64,000 bases of DNA, from NCBI RefSeq assembly GCF_003945595.2, contig NW_024104445.1, forward strand, positions 902,421-966,420. The letters are read 5' to 3'. The translations under genes and the position numbers were made by a program. Of the stretch, positions 1 through 10,940 are shown piece by piece. The first letter of the stretch is position 1. Each line of letters starts with the position of its first letter. This stretch comes from Pipra filicauda. Its lineage: Eukaryota > Chordata > Aves > Passeriformes > Pipridae. The notes beneath the pieces are model-generated. The model ran no database searches. It was not told the origin of the DNA and worked only from the letters and a program-made list of their open reading frames with translations.

Positions 1-108
1 CCAGGAAAGGGAGGAGATGTGATGTGATCCCCCCCTGCCCCAGGCTGGGGATGTGATTTGATCCCCCTCCACCCCAGGCCAGGGAGGAGATGTGATCCCT
101 CTCGGGTG
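1..108. repeat. Imperfect minisatellite cut by the window edge
   Basis: About three degenerate copies of a roughly 35-40 bp unit built around GGGAGGAGATGTGAT followed by a C-run and CCCCAGGC. It starts at or before base 1, so its real length is unknown. It lies inside WHRN intron 1. Confidence 0.45.
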
Positions 109-3100
109 TCAACCCAAGACAAGGGGCTTGAACCCCCCCCAGTTCCTTCAGAATAAACTCGATGCAAATCCAGTGACTTTGGCAAAGTCACCCTGGATTT
201 ACACCAAGAGGACAGAATCACACCCCTCAAGCCTGATGGACACAAATTAGTGCAGTTTTGGGGATTTTCATCAAGCTTATCCGGGTTTGCCCAACTGTCA
301 GCACGAACAGCAGGGCCAGTGATGGAATCAGTGCAGCTCTTTTGAGGCTGGTGTAGCTCCTTAAGCCAAATCCTAAACCAGGAACGATCCACCTGAGTCG
401 TGCAAACTTTCTCCCATCCCCTTCCTCCCCGAGTGATTCAAAGGGCATAAAAACCTACTGCAGAGCAACAAAAGTAAGGGGTGGGGCAGAAAGGGGTTGC
501 AAATTTAATGCCGACTCCAGATTATTGGAGAAATAACTCCCTGGGTAACATTTTGATGGTCTAAACCCACAAAATACCTCAATTTTAACTGCTCTGCACG
601 AAATATGACAGGTTATCAATATAAACTTTCAGCACAACTGCTGAAATACAGCAGTATATACACTATATATATAAAATACACACAGTTTATAGGCACAGTG
701 CTATGTCCTACATAGCAAGGCTGAGGAAAGCCAAGCAAGCTCTAAAAATACGGCAGACAACACAAACTTCTTCCCTGACACCATAACTCACACGACAGTG
801 ATCTTTTGCTAAAGTGCACTCTTGAATGCTGCAATGATAGGGCTGTAATTGTAATGGAGTCATTTAATTTGGATCTGGATGAAACAGCGAGCACAAAGCA
901 GACAAGGCATAAAAAAAACTCTCCACCGCTTCCATAAAGGTTAAGAAGCTGGTCCTTAAGTGAATTGATTTGGAGTGTTGAGGTAATCTTGCAGTTTAAG
1001 TCAGAATTGCACTTTTGATGTAATTTACACTACAACATCTGCAATCACCACCGTACCTGTCACAGGTCACCAGTCAGTTTTGAGCTGGGACAACGTGCAG
1101 GTCAATGTTTCCTCTCTGCCCAGGGTTGTGGCAGTTTTCACCTGGCGCCATGATTTTCATTTTTTCTGAATGATGCCTGAAAATACGAGGAGTACACAGA
1201 AATTGCTGCTACACAACAGTCAGTGCCCCTCTCCTCCTAGAGAGGAGGGCTGGAAGTGGCTGGGCTACTCCTGGATGGCCAGATAGGCACGAAAAGGCAA
1301 CTGAGCCACCACGACTTGTAAAACCAACGCAGCGGCTGCCGAGCGCTCACACGAGGCTGCACAAACAAATCAAGGCAATGTATTCACTCACTGCTCTGCC
1401 TGAACAGCTGCCTCGCTGCCACACTCGCTGCCCAGCACCTCTGAGCACCCCAGCAGGCACAGAGTTGGTTTCTGGTTCAGTAAGTTTGTCGCCCTCACGC
1501 CCGGAGCAGGACGAGCCCGGGAGCAGCCGAGGAGCCTCGCCGAGCCCTGCCATCGCCTCACGCCCCAAACGATGAGCTCTGACAGCTCCTCTCACAACGA
1601 CACACTCGGCACATGATGAATAACAACGCTGGCCCAGACAGACAGCTCCTTGCTGCAGGACAGGAGGGATGGAAGTGCAGCAGGGCTGTGCCCGCTCCCA
1701 GACGGACACGGAGCCGGAGCATCGCTCCACGGGCGGGATCGGGAGCTGAGCGCTGATCAGACAGACTCTAAGAGAGCTCAGCACAGCCCCCTCTCGAAAA
1801 GCAGGCAGGCAGCGTCTGGGAGATCAGCTACACAGCCAGGGGGGTATATAAAGAAAGGCTCTCTCTTCTCACCTTTCCCTCTCTCCATTTAATCCCAAGT
1901 ACAGCGCACACGTGAATTCCAGGACCAAGCCCAGCCTGTTTATCCAACATTTCTCTCTCCATTGATCCACACAGAGCAGACCAACAGCCAGCAGGGAGGA
2001 GGGCAGGTCACAGAGGTTTGCTCTGTTCAGGGAGACCAGACCACAGCCAGAGAGGCCTTTGCAGAGCTGTTAATGCACCCACTCTGAGCCCCAGCTCCCA
2101 GGTTTCAAGGGGAAGCAGAGAATATGGGATCAAGCCACCCTGTACATCACCACCTCTTGTCCCTGCAGCTCTCACAGGCTGTGTGACACCCAAAACATCA
2201 GGCTGAGGTGTTTGCATCTTAACTCCAGGGAAATCCTCCAAAAGCTGCCCTTGAGCATCACTGAACTCGATCTACTCTTCAGCCCCGCTCCCAAATGCGG
2301 GATGTGAGGGCAAATAAGCACCTGCTTCATTTTAGAACCTCCAAAGGAACTATTAGAGCTGCAATAAATCACTCCATGACTCTTCCCTAGCAAAGTGTTT
2401 CTACCACCACCACCACATGGGTCATAAAAACCCTTCCCAGGTGTAAAAAGAGCCCAGGACCTCAAGAAGGTGCCAGCACTGGGCAAGCGATGAATCTGTT
2501 GTTGAAAGTTCAGCTCGCGAGCACACAGATTCTGAGCTGCTCTTTCCTATCAGGATCATATTAACAAAATATAGCTCTTGGCAAACCACATCCTACAGGA
2601 ATTATTTCTGTGCAGGAAGCACTTAGTTTCACTCAAAATTAATAATGTCTGAGAGACATCATGTACGTTATATCAGAGAACAAACAGAAAGTGATGTGAA
2701 TTACCCAGCAGAGTGGGATGAATTGGAGATGAAGTCATGAAAGAGACCATTTCTAACACCTGGTTTCTACCCATCCCAACGGCATAATCAAAATATGGGG
2801 GGGTTTTTGCAATCTCCAGGGCACAAAATTGCAGGCTCACTTACTTACACTGGTGTTGTCCTATCATCAGGAACCAGAGAAAAAAAAAATTCCTACAAAT
2901 ATTTCCCCTGGTCTCAAGATTACCAGGGACTCATTTCCAGCCTGGAAGACGTGCCCTTGCCCGAGGCACTGATTTAAAGCTGGGGCAGGGACCATGTAGG
3001 TTGGCTGGGAAGACTGTTCAAAGCTGTGGGTGATTAATGTGCTGTCGGAGAACACTCCACACGAAACAGGCTCCCAACAGAACCACTTGAGCTTATTATG

Positions 3101-4128
3101 GAAAAATTAAAGCACAAACAGCTGGAAAACAGCTCTCCATACGCTGCCTACAAATTGCTACTCTAAAAAGTCGATTCTCCAGCTCGATAGGTTTGTGCCT
3201 CGGGAACGCTCCGAGCTGAGCCCACCCGCCGCAAGATCATCTCCGTGAATGGTTCGGGTCACTTAAACGCGGATTTGCCACAGGACACCGAGTTTCGGGT
3301 GAAAATCTCACAGTTTATGGATTTCCCCACCCCCATAAAAGCTTTTATCGATAGCCGCCCTCCTGTTCTGTACTACAACAGGTCTCCAGGGCATGTGGAG
3401 CCGTGCTGGGAGAGCGGGAGCCCTCCCGTTGTGTAACCGTTCTCCTTCTCCCCCCGCCACAGTCAGAGGGGGATCGGGGATCTGCTCCTGCTCTGGGCAC
3501 GATGCAGTCCCGAGGGGGCTGTTCTGCCTCTCCGTGCCTCAGTTTCCCCATCTCTGGGAGGACAAACACGCTACGGCTGCTGGAGTACGCGGCTTAAAGC
3601 CCGGCTTACGCAGATCTCCAGCTTCCACGAGATCTTCCACGAGCCTCCCAGGCTGACAGGGAGCCAGGGACAGCATCGCTGCGTTTCAGAGACGTGATAA
3701 AAGCGCAGGACGAGCCCGCCGAGCCCAGAGCCGCGCCGGCAGCTCGGTACCGCCCTGGCCATCAGCGGGCACCGCTATTCCCACCGCAAACTTTCCAGCC
3801 GGGCTGAGCGCACGGCTGGGCGGGACGAGCCCGATCTCTCCGTCTCCGACACGATGCAAACCCGGAGCGGCTCCGCGAAGGGCTGCGGGTTCCCTCCGGA
3901 TAAGGGGGAGCGGGGGCTCCGGTCCCACCGGCGGACGCGGGATGGAGCAGCGGGTGGAGCCGGGGGGATGAGGATGGACGGGGCGCACGGCGACAACACC
4001 CCAGGAGGGAGGGAGAGACCCGAGCAGGGAGGGAGGGAGCGACATGGACACCGGGGAGGCAGAGAGGGACCGGGACACGGCGGGACGGGGGAGAACAACC
4101 CTCGCAGCCCGGTAGGGACCCGCCTTAC
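1..4128 (-). other. WHRN: WHRN intron 1 (5' part, runs off the window)
   Basis: This stretch lies directly downstream (minus strand) of the WHRN exon 1 splice donor, so it is the beginning of intron 1; later WHRN exons are outside the window. I see no further exon with a PDZ-like reading frame here. The first ~110 bases hold an imperfect tandem repeat. About 3.7-4.1 kb is GC-rich and belongs to the promoter CpG island. The rest is unique-looking sequence. Confidence 0.75.
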
Positions 4129-4728
4129 CTTGACCGCCTCGGCGTGGGTCACCCTGTCCAGGGACTTGCCGTTGACCCCCAGGATCTGGTCTCCGACTCG
4201 CAGCCCCTCCCGCTCGGCCAGCGAGCCCGGCTCCACCAGCGACACGTAGATCCCGACGCCGTGCTCGGCGCCTCCGCGGATGCTGAAGCCCAGACCCTCG
4301 TGGGCTTTGCTCCGGCGCAGCGTCACCTGCCGCAGCTCGCCGGGGACCACCGGCGGCGGGGCCGGGGGCGGCGGGGGGCGGCCGGGCGGCGGCAGGTAGG
4401 GCCCCTCGGCCGTGTACTGGTCGAAGAGGAGCTGGTCGGAGCGCGGCAGGACGAGGCGCAGCAGCGGCAGGAGCTGGCGGCGGCGGGGCCCGTCGAGGAG
4501 GGCGCGCAGGGAGCGCACCAGGTCGCAGACGTTGCGGCGGCCGTGGTAGGCGTTGAGGCAGAGGATGAAGCGCTCCCGCTCCGCCTCGCTCAGCAGCGCC
4601 GTGAGCGCCTGGTGCAGCCGCCGCACGTTCGCCGAGAGCGGCCGCGGGGCCGGACCGGGAGCCGAGCCCAGCGAGCCCGACGAGGAGGACGAGGAGTGCA
4701 CGGACACGCCGTCCAGCTCCGCGCTCAT
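4129..4728 (-). CDS. WHRN: Whirlin, coding exon 1 (HHD domain and start of PDZ1)
   Basis: Whirlin is a multi-PDZ scaffold of the Usher type 2 complex, acting at stereocilia tips and ankle links and at the photoreceptor periciliary membrane. The exon encodes residues 1-200. It has a Ser-rich N-terminus, then the helical harmonin-homology domain (about 31-108), with the conserved stretches ALTALLSEAERE, LNAYH and RSDQLLFDQYTAEG. A proline-rich linker follows (about 113-128), then the first PDZ domain from about 132, with carboxylate loop GLGF at 145-148 and the hallmark VGIYVSLVEPGSLAE. The ATG (4726-4728) has G at -3 and matches the position of the human start; the frame is open further upstream but without an ATG. 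The exon ends in phase 0 at a GTAAGG donor (4128-4123), cutting PDZ1 after EAVK as expected. The remaining exons are off the left edge. The N-terminal linker is more proline-rich than in mammals. Confidence 0.95.
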
Positions 4729-4960
4729 CGCGGCGGCACCGCCGGCAGGGCCGGGAGCGGCGGGGCAGCGCGGGAGCGGAGCGGACCCCCCCGGGCAGGA
4801 GCGATGCCGCCCGGCCCCGCCGCTCCTCCACCTGTCCGTGCGCTCTCCGGCGGCTCCCCAGGAAATGACGCGCCCGTTGCCGGGAGACGGGTTATACAGA
4901 GCGGCCCCGGCGGCGGGACCGGACCCCCCGCCCCGCCCCAGCGCCCGCCCCCGCGGGACC
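4729..4960 (-). promoter_or_regulatory. WHRN: WHRN 5' UTR and core promoter (inferred)
   Basis: GC-rich leader directly upstream of the WHRN ATG on the minus strand. The reading frame of the ATG stays open to 4965 but holds no in-frame ATG upstream, which supports the annotated start. The TATA-like motif at 4891-4896 would place initiation near 4865, giving a leader of about 140 nt. This is inferred from motif spacing only. Confidence 0.45.
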
Positions 4961-4992
4961 GGCAATTAGCGCGCCCGGCAATTAGCGCGCCC
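4961..4992. repeat. Perfect 16-bp tandem duplication in the WHRN promoter
   Basis: Two exact adjacent copies of GGCAATTAGCGCGCCC (4961-4976 and 4977-4992). Each contains CAATTAG (CTAATTG on the other strand), a homeodomain-type core, next to a GCGCGC palindrome. Confidence 0.9.
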
Positions 4993-5040
4993 GCTCGGCA
5001 CCGCGCGTCAGCGCCCGGCCCTGCCCCGCGCTCAGCCCTG

Positions 5041-5136
5041 CCCGCTCGGCAGCCCCGACCCTGTCCCGCTCGGCAGCCCCGACCCTGTCCCGCTCGGCAG
5101 CCCCGACCCTGTCCCGCTCGGCATCCCCAGCCCTGC
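5041..5136. repeat. 24-bp GC-rich minisatellite upstream of WHRN
   Basis: Three perfect copies (5041-5064, 5065-5088, 5089-5112) and one diverged copy (5113-5136) of a 24-bp unit starting CCCGCTCGGCAGCCCCGACC. It sits about 310-410 bases upstream of the WHRN ATG within the CpG island. Confidence 0.92.
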
Positions 5137-5617
5137 CCCGCTCAGCCCTGCCCGCAGCTCGGCTCCGGGTGGGAGCTGCGCGGGGTGTGAAGTCCCGCCG
5201 CTCTCCCTCATCCCTCATCCTCCCCGGTGGGGATCGCTCTTCCCGACCCCGTCCATCCCGCCGCAGAGCTTCCTCAGCCCTCTGGGGTCTCGCCATGGCG
5301 AGGGCACTTGGAACAGAGGACGCAGGGAAGAGGAGCCTCCCGAGGAGTCGGCTTACAGCCGGGAGAACAGGAACAGGCTGCCCCGTCACCTGAGCCCGGG
5401 GCGGTTTTTCCATTGCCCGCAGTGCCGGGTGTTGGGTTGTTGTCACGCTGCAGTGCTGGGCACTCTCACCGGTGGGTTACAGCCCTGGTAACACACCCGT
5501 TCAGCTGAGAAGCTCAGCACAGACTTTGTTTTAATCACAACTAAAAGGGGTTTAGGCACATGTGTTACTGACGGGGTGTCAAACAATGTATGATTGGGGA
5601 AACAGTTTTTAAAAAGA

Positions 5618-5830
5618 GAGATTTAGAATAGATATTAGGAAGAAATTCTTCTCTGTGAGGGTGGGGAGGCCCTGGCACAGGTTGCCCAGAGAAGCTGTGG
5701 CTGCCCCATCCCTGCAAGTGTCCAAGGCCAGGTTGGAGTAACCTGGGCTAGTGGAAGGTGTCCCTGCCCATGGCAGGGGCTGGAATGGGATGAACTTTGA
5801 GGTCCCTTCCAACCCAAACCATTCTGTGAT
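5618..5830 (+). mobile_element. CR1 LINE 3' end fragment
   Basis: Diagnostic CR1 3' UTR text: GTGAGGGTGGGGAGGCCCTG, CAGGTTGCCCAGAGAAGCTG, GGTCCCTTCCAACCCAAACC and the terminal ATTCTGTGAT. 5'-truncated, as is usual for CR1. Confidence 0.93.
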
Positions 5831-7534
5831 GTTGGCCTTGGAGTCCAACCCAAACTCACACCCCTCTTCATTTAGCAAACACAGAGAAACCCTGCCTGTG
5901 AGGGATCCTGGTGATCCAGTGATCAAGAAGCTGTCAGGGCCACGGGCAGCCAATATCCCAAACAGCAGCCTGGATCAGCAGGATCCAGGGAAGCACATTT
6001 TTGCCTGGGATGCTGCCTCACATCTCTTCTCTGCTTCCACACCCTTAACCTGTGACTTCAGATTCAAAAGGGAAGCACCAGGATGAGAAGTCAGGGCAGA
6101 AATCCAAGGACTGCTTTTCTAGTTGCTGGATGAAGTATTTCTTACTACGTGAGGTTTTAGTTTCTTTTATGTCTCTGGAGCACTGAGCAAAGACCATTTT
6201 CCATCTCAGTCATTTGAAATCTTTCTGTCTTCACTTGAAGTGCCTTCCATCTGCTACAGTAGAGGAGGATTAAACCTAATTCATCAGATGCATCTTGATA
6301 GCAGTAGAATTCATTTTGTTCACGCATATGATGGAAGAGCCTAAACAGCTGCTTTACAAGTAGCTTTATGTATTGAAGCTTTGTTGGAGCTTTCAATGCC
6401 TTGTTTAAAACAAAACCAAACAAAGCAGATTGCTAATTGAAATTCGCGTTCTAACTGCGGGTGATAAACAAGCAGATGGAACAGTCAACACTGCTGGAAA
6501 GAAAAGGGACAATATAGGACAGAGAAGTGAGTAAAAACAAAAATACGCCTACATCAGCCAAACAAAGTAAGAGAAGGGCAAACAAGGTATTGCAAGTCTT
6601 TGAATTGCACTCAAACATGAGGTTAATGCTTGGTACCCGCTCAGACTCCTCTATTTAAAGCACTGCTCTTCCCACCAGCGCAGTCGGAGCATCTCCAGCC
6701 TTTTTTTATCCCACATGAAGACTCCAAATGTGTTAACACAAGCAGATGCAGCAAGAGCTGCCCCTGCTCTGCACTAACTCCAGACTGGAGCGGCACATCC
6801 AATGCTTCCCAGCTCAGCAGAGCTTGGCAATGCCCAAAGCACAGCCACCAGGGCTGTTTGGTGACCAGAGCTGCCCAGGGGTGGCACTGGGTCCCTGATA
6901 TTTTGACCATTAATCCAGAAACCGTCACAAATCCAGTTTTCCAATTCCAACCCAACGCTGCCTGGCAGAAAAACACGCACAACGTCCATGTGAGGAGCTG
7001 CAATGGGGAATAATTCTGTTTTCCTGCTGCCACTATGGACTGCTCATCCATGGGATGCCCCATCCAGCTGCTGCTGCCACAGGACAGCTCCAAGGCTTCC
7101 CTTTGGAGCAGAGATGGATGTGATGCCTGTCCTAATCTCTGCTCACAGAGGTTTTAGATTTGGATTGTTCACACATTGGCAAGTTGGATCTTCACCATAC
7201 ACTGTCCAGCCAGAGACTCCCACTGCTTCTTCCTTTGGAGAAGAAAGGGATTGAGATCTCATGGAACATCAGCTGACGAATTTCTGGGGGCTTTATCCTT
7301 TCCAGTGCTGTACACACAAAGCCATGCAGTTGAGAGAGAGCAGCACGTGGCCTTGGGAAACAAGGGGAAAGAGGGGGTTCATCCAGCTCTGGGACACACA
7401 AGTGTTCCCACACCTGAGCAAAACCTCTCCAGTCTTTCTCAGCCCGGGTGAAGCTGCTGAACTAATGCCTCCCATCAGACTGCAATAGCAGCAAAAAGGG
7501 CCAGAGTCTCACTATTGTACATCAAAGTGTTCCT
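5831..7534. other. Intergenic, no gene seen
   Basis: Unique-looking sequence of mixed composition between two CR1 fragments. The open frames are short, on both strands and without recognisable domains. Nothing can be named. Confidence 0.6.
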
Positions 7535-7742
7535 TCAGGATTTCTTAGGAAGAAACTCTTCCCTGTGAGGGTGGGGAGGCCCTGGCACAGGTTGCCCAGA
7601 GAAGCTGTGGCTGCCCCATCCCTGCAAGTGTCCAAGGGCCAGGTTGGAGCAACCTGGGCTAGTGGGAGGTGTCCCTGCCCATGGCAGGGGGTTGGAATGA
7701 GATGATCTTTCAGGTCCCTTCCAACCCAAACCATTCTGTGAT
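7535..7742 (+). mobile_element. CR1 LINE 3' end fragment
   Basis: Same 3' UTR segment as the copy at 5618, with the same terminal ATTCTGTGAT. It is immediately followed by a second CR1 tail in the same orientation. Confidence 0.93.
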
Positions 7743-7746
7743 GGAT

Positions 7747-7870
7747 TCAGCATCCCTGGAGGTGTTCAGGAAACAACTGGACATGCACTCAGTGCTCTGG
7801 TCTGGTTGACAAGCTGGTGATCAATCAAAGGCTGGACTCGATCTTTTCCAACCTGTGACTCTGTGATGAT
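7747..7870 (+). mobile_element. Second CR1-type 3' fragment, abutting the previous one
   Basis: Contains CATCCCTGGAGGTGTTCAGG, a GGACTCGATC core and the tail TCTTTTCCAACCTGTGACTC ending TCTGTGATGAT. This is a different CR1 subfamily 3' end from the copy just before it. Confidence 0.8.
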
Positions 7871-9874
7871 TTGGAAAGGGAGCTCTGCCAGCTGGGGAGT
7901 TGGCAGCAAGTGCTCGGGGTGGAATGGCAATGCCAGGTACAATGGCATCACCCTGCAAACACCCAGGCAAGCAGCCCTTTGGAGCCAAGAATAGTGAGTG
8001 CTGAGAGTCCACATTTATTCCCGAGGAAACTCCTGGCTGGGCTGGACCTTTGCTAACTGGAGGGGCCACACAGACACTGGCAATGGAACCTCAGCCCCCT
8101 CACACACCCCAGAGAGCTTCAGAGCAGCTGGGCACTGTGCAGGCCCAACACCCAAACAGCACTTCAGCCCCAACCCCTGCCTGGCAGGCAGGGTGCCTTA
8201 AGGGCAGCAAGAGCCCCAAAGGTGTTATTCATTTTGGTCCTTTAAAATCATCCTTGCGGCACAAAATAATGCCATGCATTTGCTAAGTGCCACCTGAATA
8301 AATTGCCTAACCTTTCCACTTTAATCCATTGTAATCACTTTCCAGAGCACCCTCTGAAAAGTGAGCTCCATGTTTCCAGAGGAGCTGTGCTCTTAATTAA
8401 AAGGCACTGTAGCAAGAAGCCAAGGAAAGGTAATTGTGGTTGGAAAGGCCTTGCTGCAGTCTGAGGGCTGAGGTGATCTGTGAGGAGAGCCAGGGAGGAA
8501 GCAGCAGCTGCCTGTGCTGCTTAAGAGAGTATTAGGAGATGGCTGGCACTCAGGGCTGCCTCTTGGCTAAATCCCTGTTTAGCAGATTGGCTCCCAATCC
8601 TCTGTCCCTGGCTGGTTTGTGCAGCCTGGACATGTGCTTTCCTCAGCATGGGCAAGAATCAGCTGAGTGCTGCAGCTGAGTGCTCCCAGAAATAGGCAGT
8701 GCAGAGGGAAAAGCATCCTGGAAAAGGGGTTTCTGGCAGAAATCCTGGGTTCCAGCACCATTCCTCCTGCAGGAAAGCTGAATCCAGCACAATCTAGACC
8801 CAAGTTCCCCATGGTGAACAGAGCTGCACAAAGAGCAGGAACATGCTCCATGTCTTCACCTTCACTTCAGGCAGAAGTTGGATTTAAAGAAAAGCTGTAG
8901 GAGCAGTGAGAAACCATCATTTCAAGGGAGATTTTTCCTCACAAGAGGAAGGCTTCCAATTTCTGGATGTTGCTCTGCTTAATCAGCCCAGGTTCTGTTT
9001 GACATGTCCCAGACAGCAGTTGGGGTAGATCCTAAAGAGCACAGTCCAAGCAGGGAATTGTGACACTTCTAAGCTCCTTCTGTATCTGAATATCTACAAA
9101 TATTTATGCTCCTACTGCTCAGTGCCACACTGAGACTGGACCTGAGCAAAGCCAGCCTGAAACAGTTCAATTCTGTGGGCTTTTGTTGGTTTTCATTCTC
9201 AAACATGAGAATTTTAGCTCCAAGCCATGAAGACATACTGTTTGCATAGGGTGGACACCACGGGATTGTAGTTTAGCAGTCATTTAGATACTGCCTGGAT
9301 TAAAAACTAAATCAAACCAGAGTAACAGCTTCACCTATATCACCAGCAATATTTTGATTAAATGCCATTGGAATCCTTTGCCACTTGTTAAACCCCAAAG
9401 TCGGAGCCACCCAAATTCAAACTAAACCGTATTTGCTACATTTTCTGCTGAAAAAAAAAACAACCACCTTTCCAACTAACAGAAGTTTCACCCCAATTTG
9501 CCTGCAGTGATCTCTCCTCCGTGCCAACATCCCTGAGCTCAGCCCTGCATCACAGAGCCAGATGATTTAAGAGCTGCAATTCCTCCTCCCCTCGCCGGCG
9601 ATTTCTTGCACTTCCACTCTCTCCAGCCCTGCTTGAAATGCCTGAAAGAAAAAGCCACTTGCGTCATCAGCCTTTTTTTTTTTCTCTCTCTCTCTTTTAA
9701 TGCCCAGCACAAATCATCACCAAGTCACGATCTAGGCCTGGGTGTCACGGACAGGCAGAGCTGAGACTGGCAGAGGCTCAGCCTGTGGCAGTGCCTGGAG
9801 TGGATTTGGGCACCTGGGCTGGTAAACTCGGTGTAAAAGGACACAGAGCCTGTCCTTAGGTGGGAGAGGGGAAG
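7871..9874. other. Intergenic, no gene seen
   Basis: Unique-looking DNA. An AT-rich part (about 8230-8420 and 8900-9470) and a polypyrimidine run of T then CT repeats (about 9674-9700) are visible. No supported exon. Confidence 0.6.
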
Positions 9875-10007
9875 TCTAGTGAAGCTGGCCTAGGGAAAGG
9901 TGTCCCTGCCCACTGCAGGGGGGTTGGAATTAGGTAATCTTTAAGATTTTAAGATGTTTAAGATCCTGTCCAACCCAGGCCTTCCTATAATTTTATGGTT
10001 CTGTGAA
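9875..10007 (+). mobile_element. CR1 LINE 3' terminal fragment
   Basis: Diverged CR1 tail with GGTGTCCCTGCCCACTGCAG, GGTTGGAATTAGGTAATCTTT and a terminal GTTCTGTGA. A short internal duplication (TTTAAGAT repeats, about 9940-9965) interrupts it. Confidence 0.8.
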
Positions 10008-10460
10008 GTCCCAGGAGCACTGGTGTGCACAACACATGCAGGAGGATCCAGCCCTAGGGGTTTAAACAACTCGCTCCACAGCACTGGGTTATTTAAATTA
10101 ACTGCAGAAATCATCAAGCAGGCCCAGAATTCAGCTCCAGATGAGCTGGGTGGCAGAGGAGTGGCCAGACTGGCGTGGGAAGTTGCAGGATGGAAGGGAA
10201 AGCACAGACTCTTTACCCTCAGTGTTGTCTTCCTGCACAATCTGGGGGCAAACTTGCACACAGTACAGATTTATGCCTCCAGCTCTGAGTTCTCCTCCTG
10301 CTGGGTTCATCACCTCCCCAGCTCAGTGCTTTAATTAGTCTCCACCCTGCAAGCAGGGAATTCCTCAGGCTGGGGGTTTGCACACCTTGACTTCTCTGGG
10401 AGCTCCAGGTGAAGCCCCCAGGCCAGTGCAGCACATCCCACACGAGCTGGGATGTTTATT

Positions 10461-10940
10461 TATAGAACCACAGCATGGTTTGGGTTGGAAGGGACCTAAA
10501 GATCATCTCATCCCACCCCCTGCCATGGGCAGGGACACCTTCCACCAGCCCAGGTTGCTCCAAGCCCCGTCCAACCTGGCCTTGGACACTTCCAGGGATC
10601 CAGGGGCAGCCACAGCTTCTTTAGGCAACCTGTGCCAGGGCCTCCCCACCCTCTCAGGGAAGGATTTCTCTCTAGTATCCCATCTAACCCTGCCCTCTGG
10701 CACTGGGAAGCCATTCCCTTGTCCTGTCCCTCTATCCCTTGTCCCCAGTCCCTCTCCAGCTCTCCTGGAGCCCCTTTAAGCCCTGGCAGGGGCTCTCAGG
10801 TTTCCCTGGATCCTTCTCTTCTCCAGGTGACCCCCCCAGCTCTCCCAGCCTGGCTCCAGAGCAGAGGGGCTCCAGCCCTTGGAGCATCTTTGTGATCTCC
10901 TCTGGATTCACTCCAGCAGCTCCACATCCTTCTTATGTCA
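10461..10940 (-). mobile_element. CR1 LINE 3' end, about 480 bp
   Basis: Reverse-complement CR1 3' end beginning at the tail (TATAGAACCACAGCATGGTT), then GGGTTGGAAGGGACC, CAACCTGTGCCAGGGCCTCC and CATCTTTGTGATCTCC. The plus-strand copies at 44229 and 31940 carry the same segments. Confidence 0.92.

Larger units (their letters stand above)
3700..5420. promoter_or_regulatory. WHRN: CpG island over WHRN exon 1 and promoter
   Basis: The stretch is very GC-rich with frequent CpG, unlike the flanking DNA, and is centred on the WHRN first coding exon. The 5' UTR and transcription start must lie between 4729 and about 5000 on the minus strand. A TATA-like element reading TATAAC on the minus strand sits at 4891-4896, about 165 bases upstream of the ATG, with a CRE-like GCGTCA close to it. 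Several GC boxes (CCCCGCCCC) lie at 4928-4940. The start site itself is inferred. Confidence 0.7.

Noticed and set aside
4729..4965. Upstream in-frame extension of whirlin (about 79 residues)
   Set aside because: The frame is open but has no ATG, and the family start matches the ATG at 4728; openness follows from the lack of A/T in the island.
4144..5190. 348-codon plus-strand frame opposite WHRN exon 1
   Set aside because: It is the antisense shadow of the exon and its GC-rich promoter; composition is Arg/Ala/Gly/Pro without domain features.
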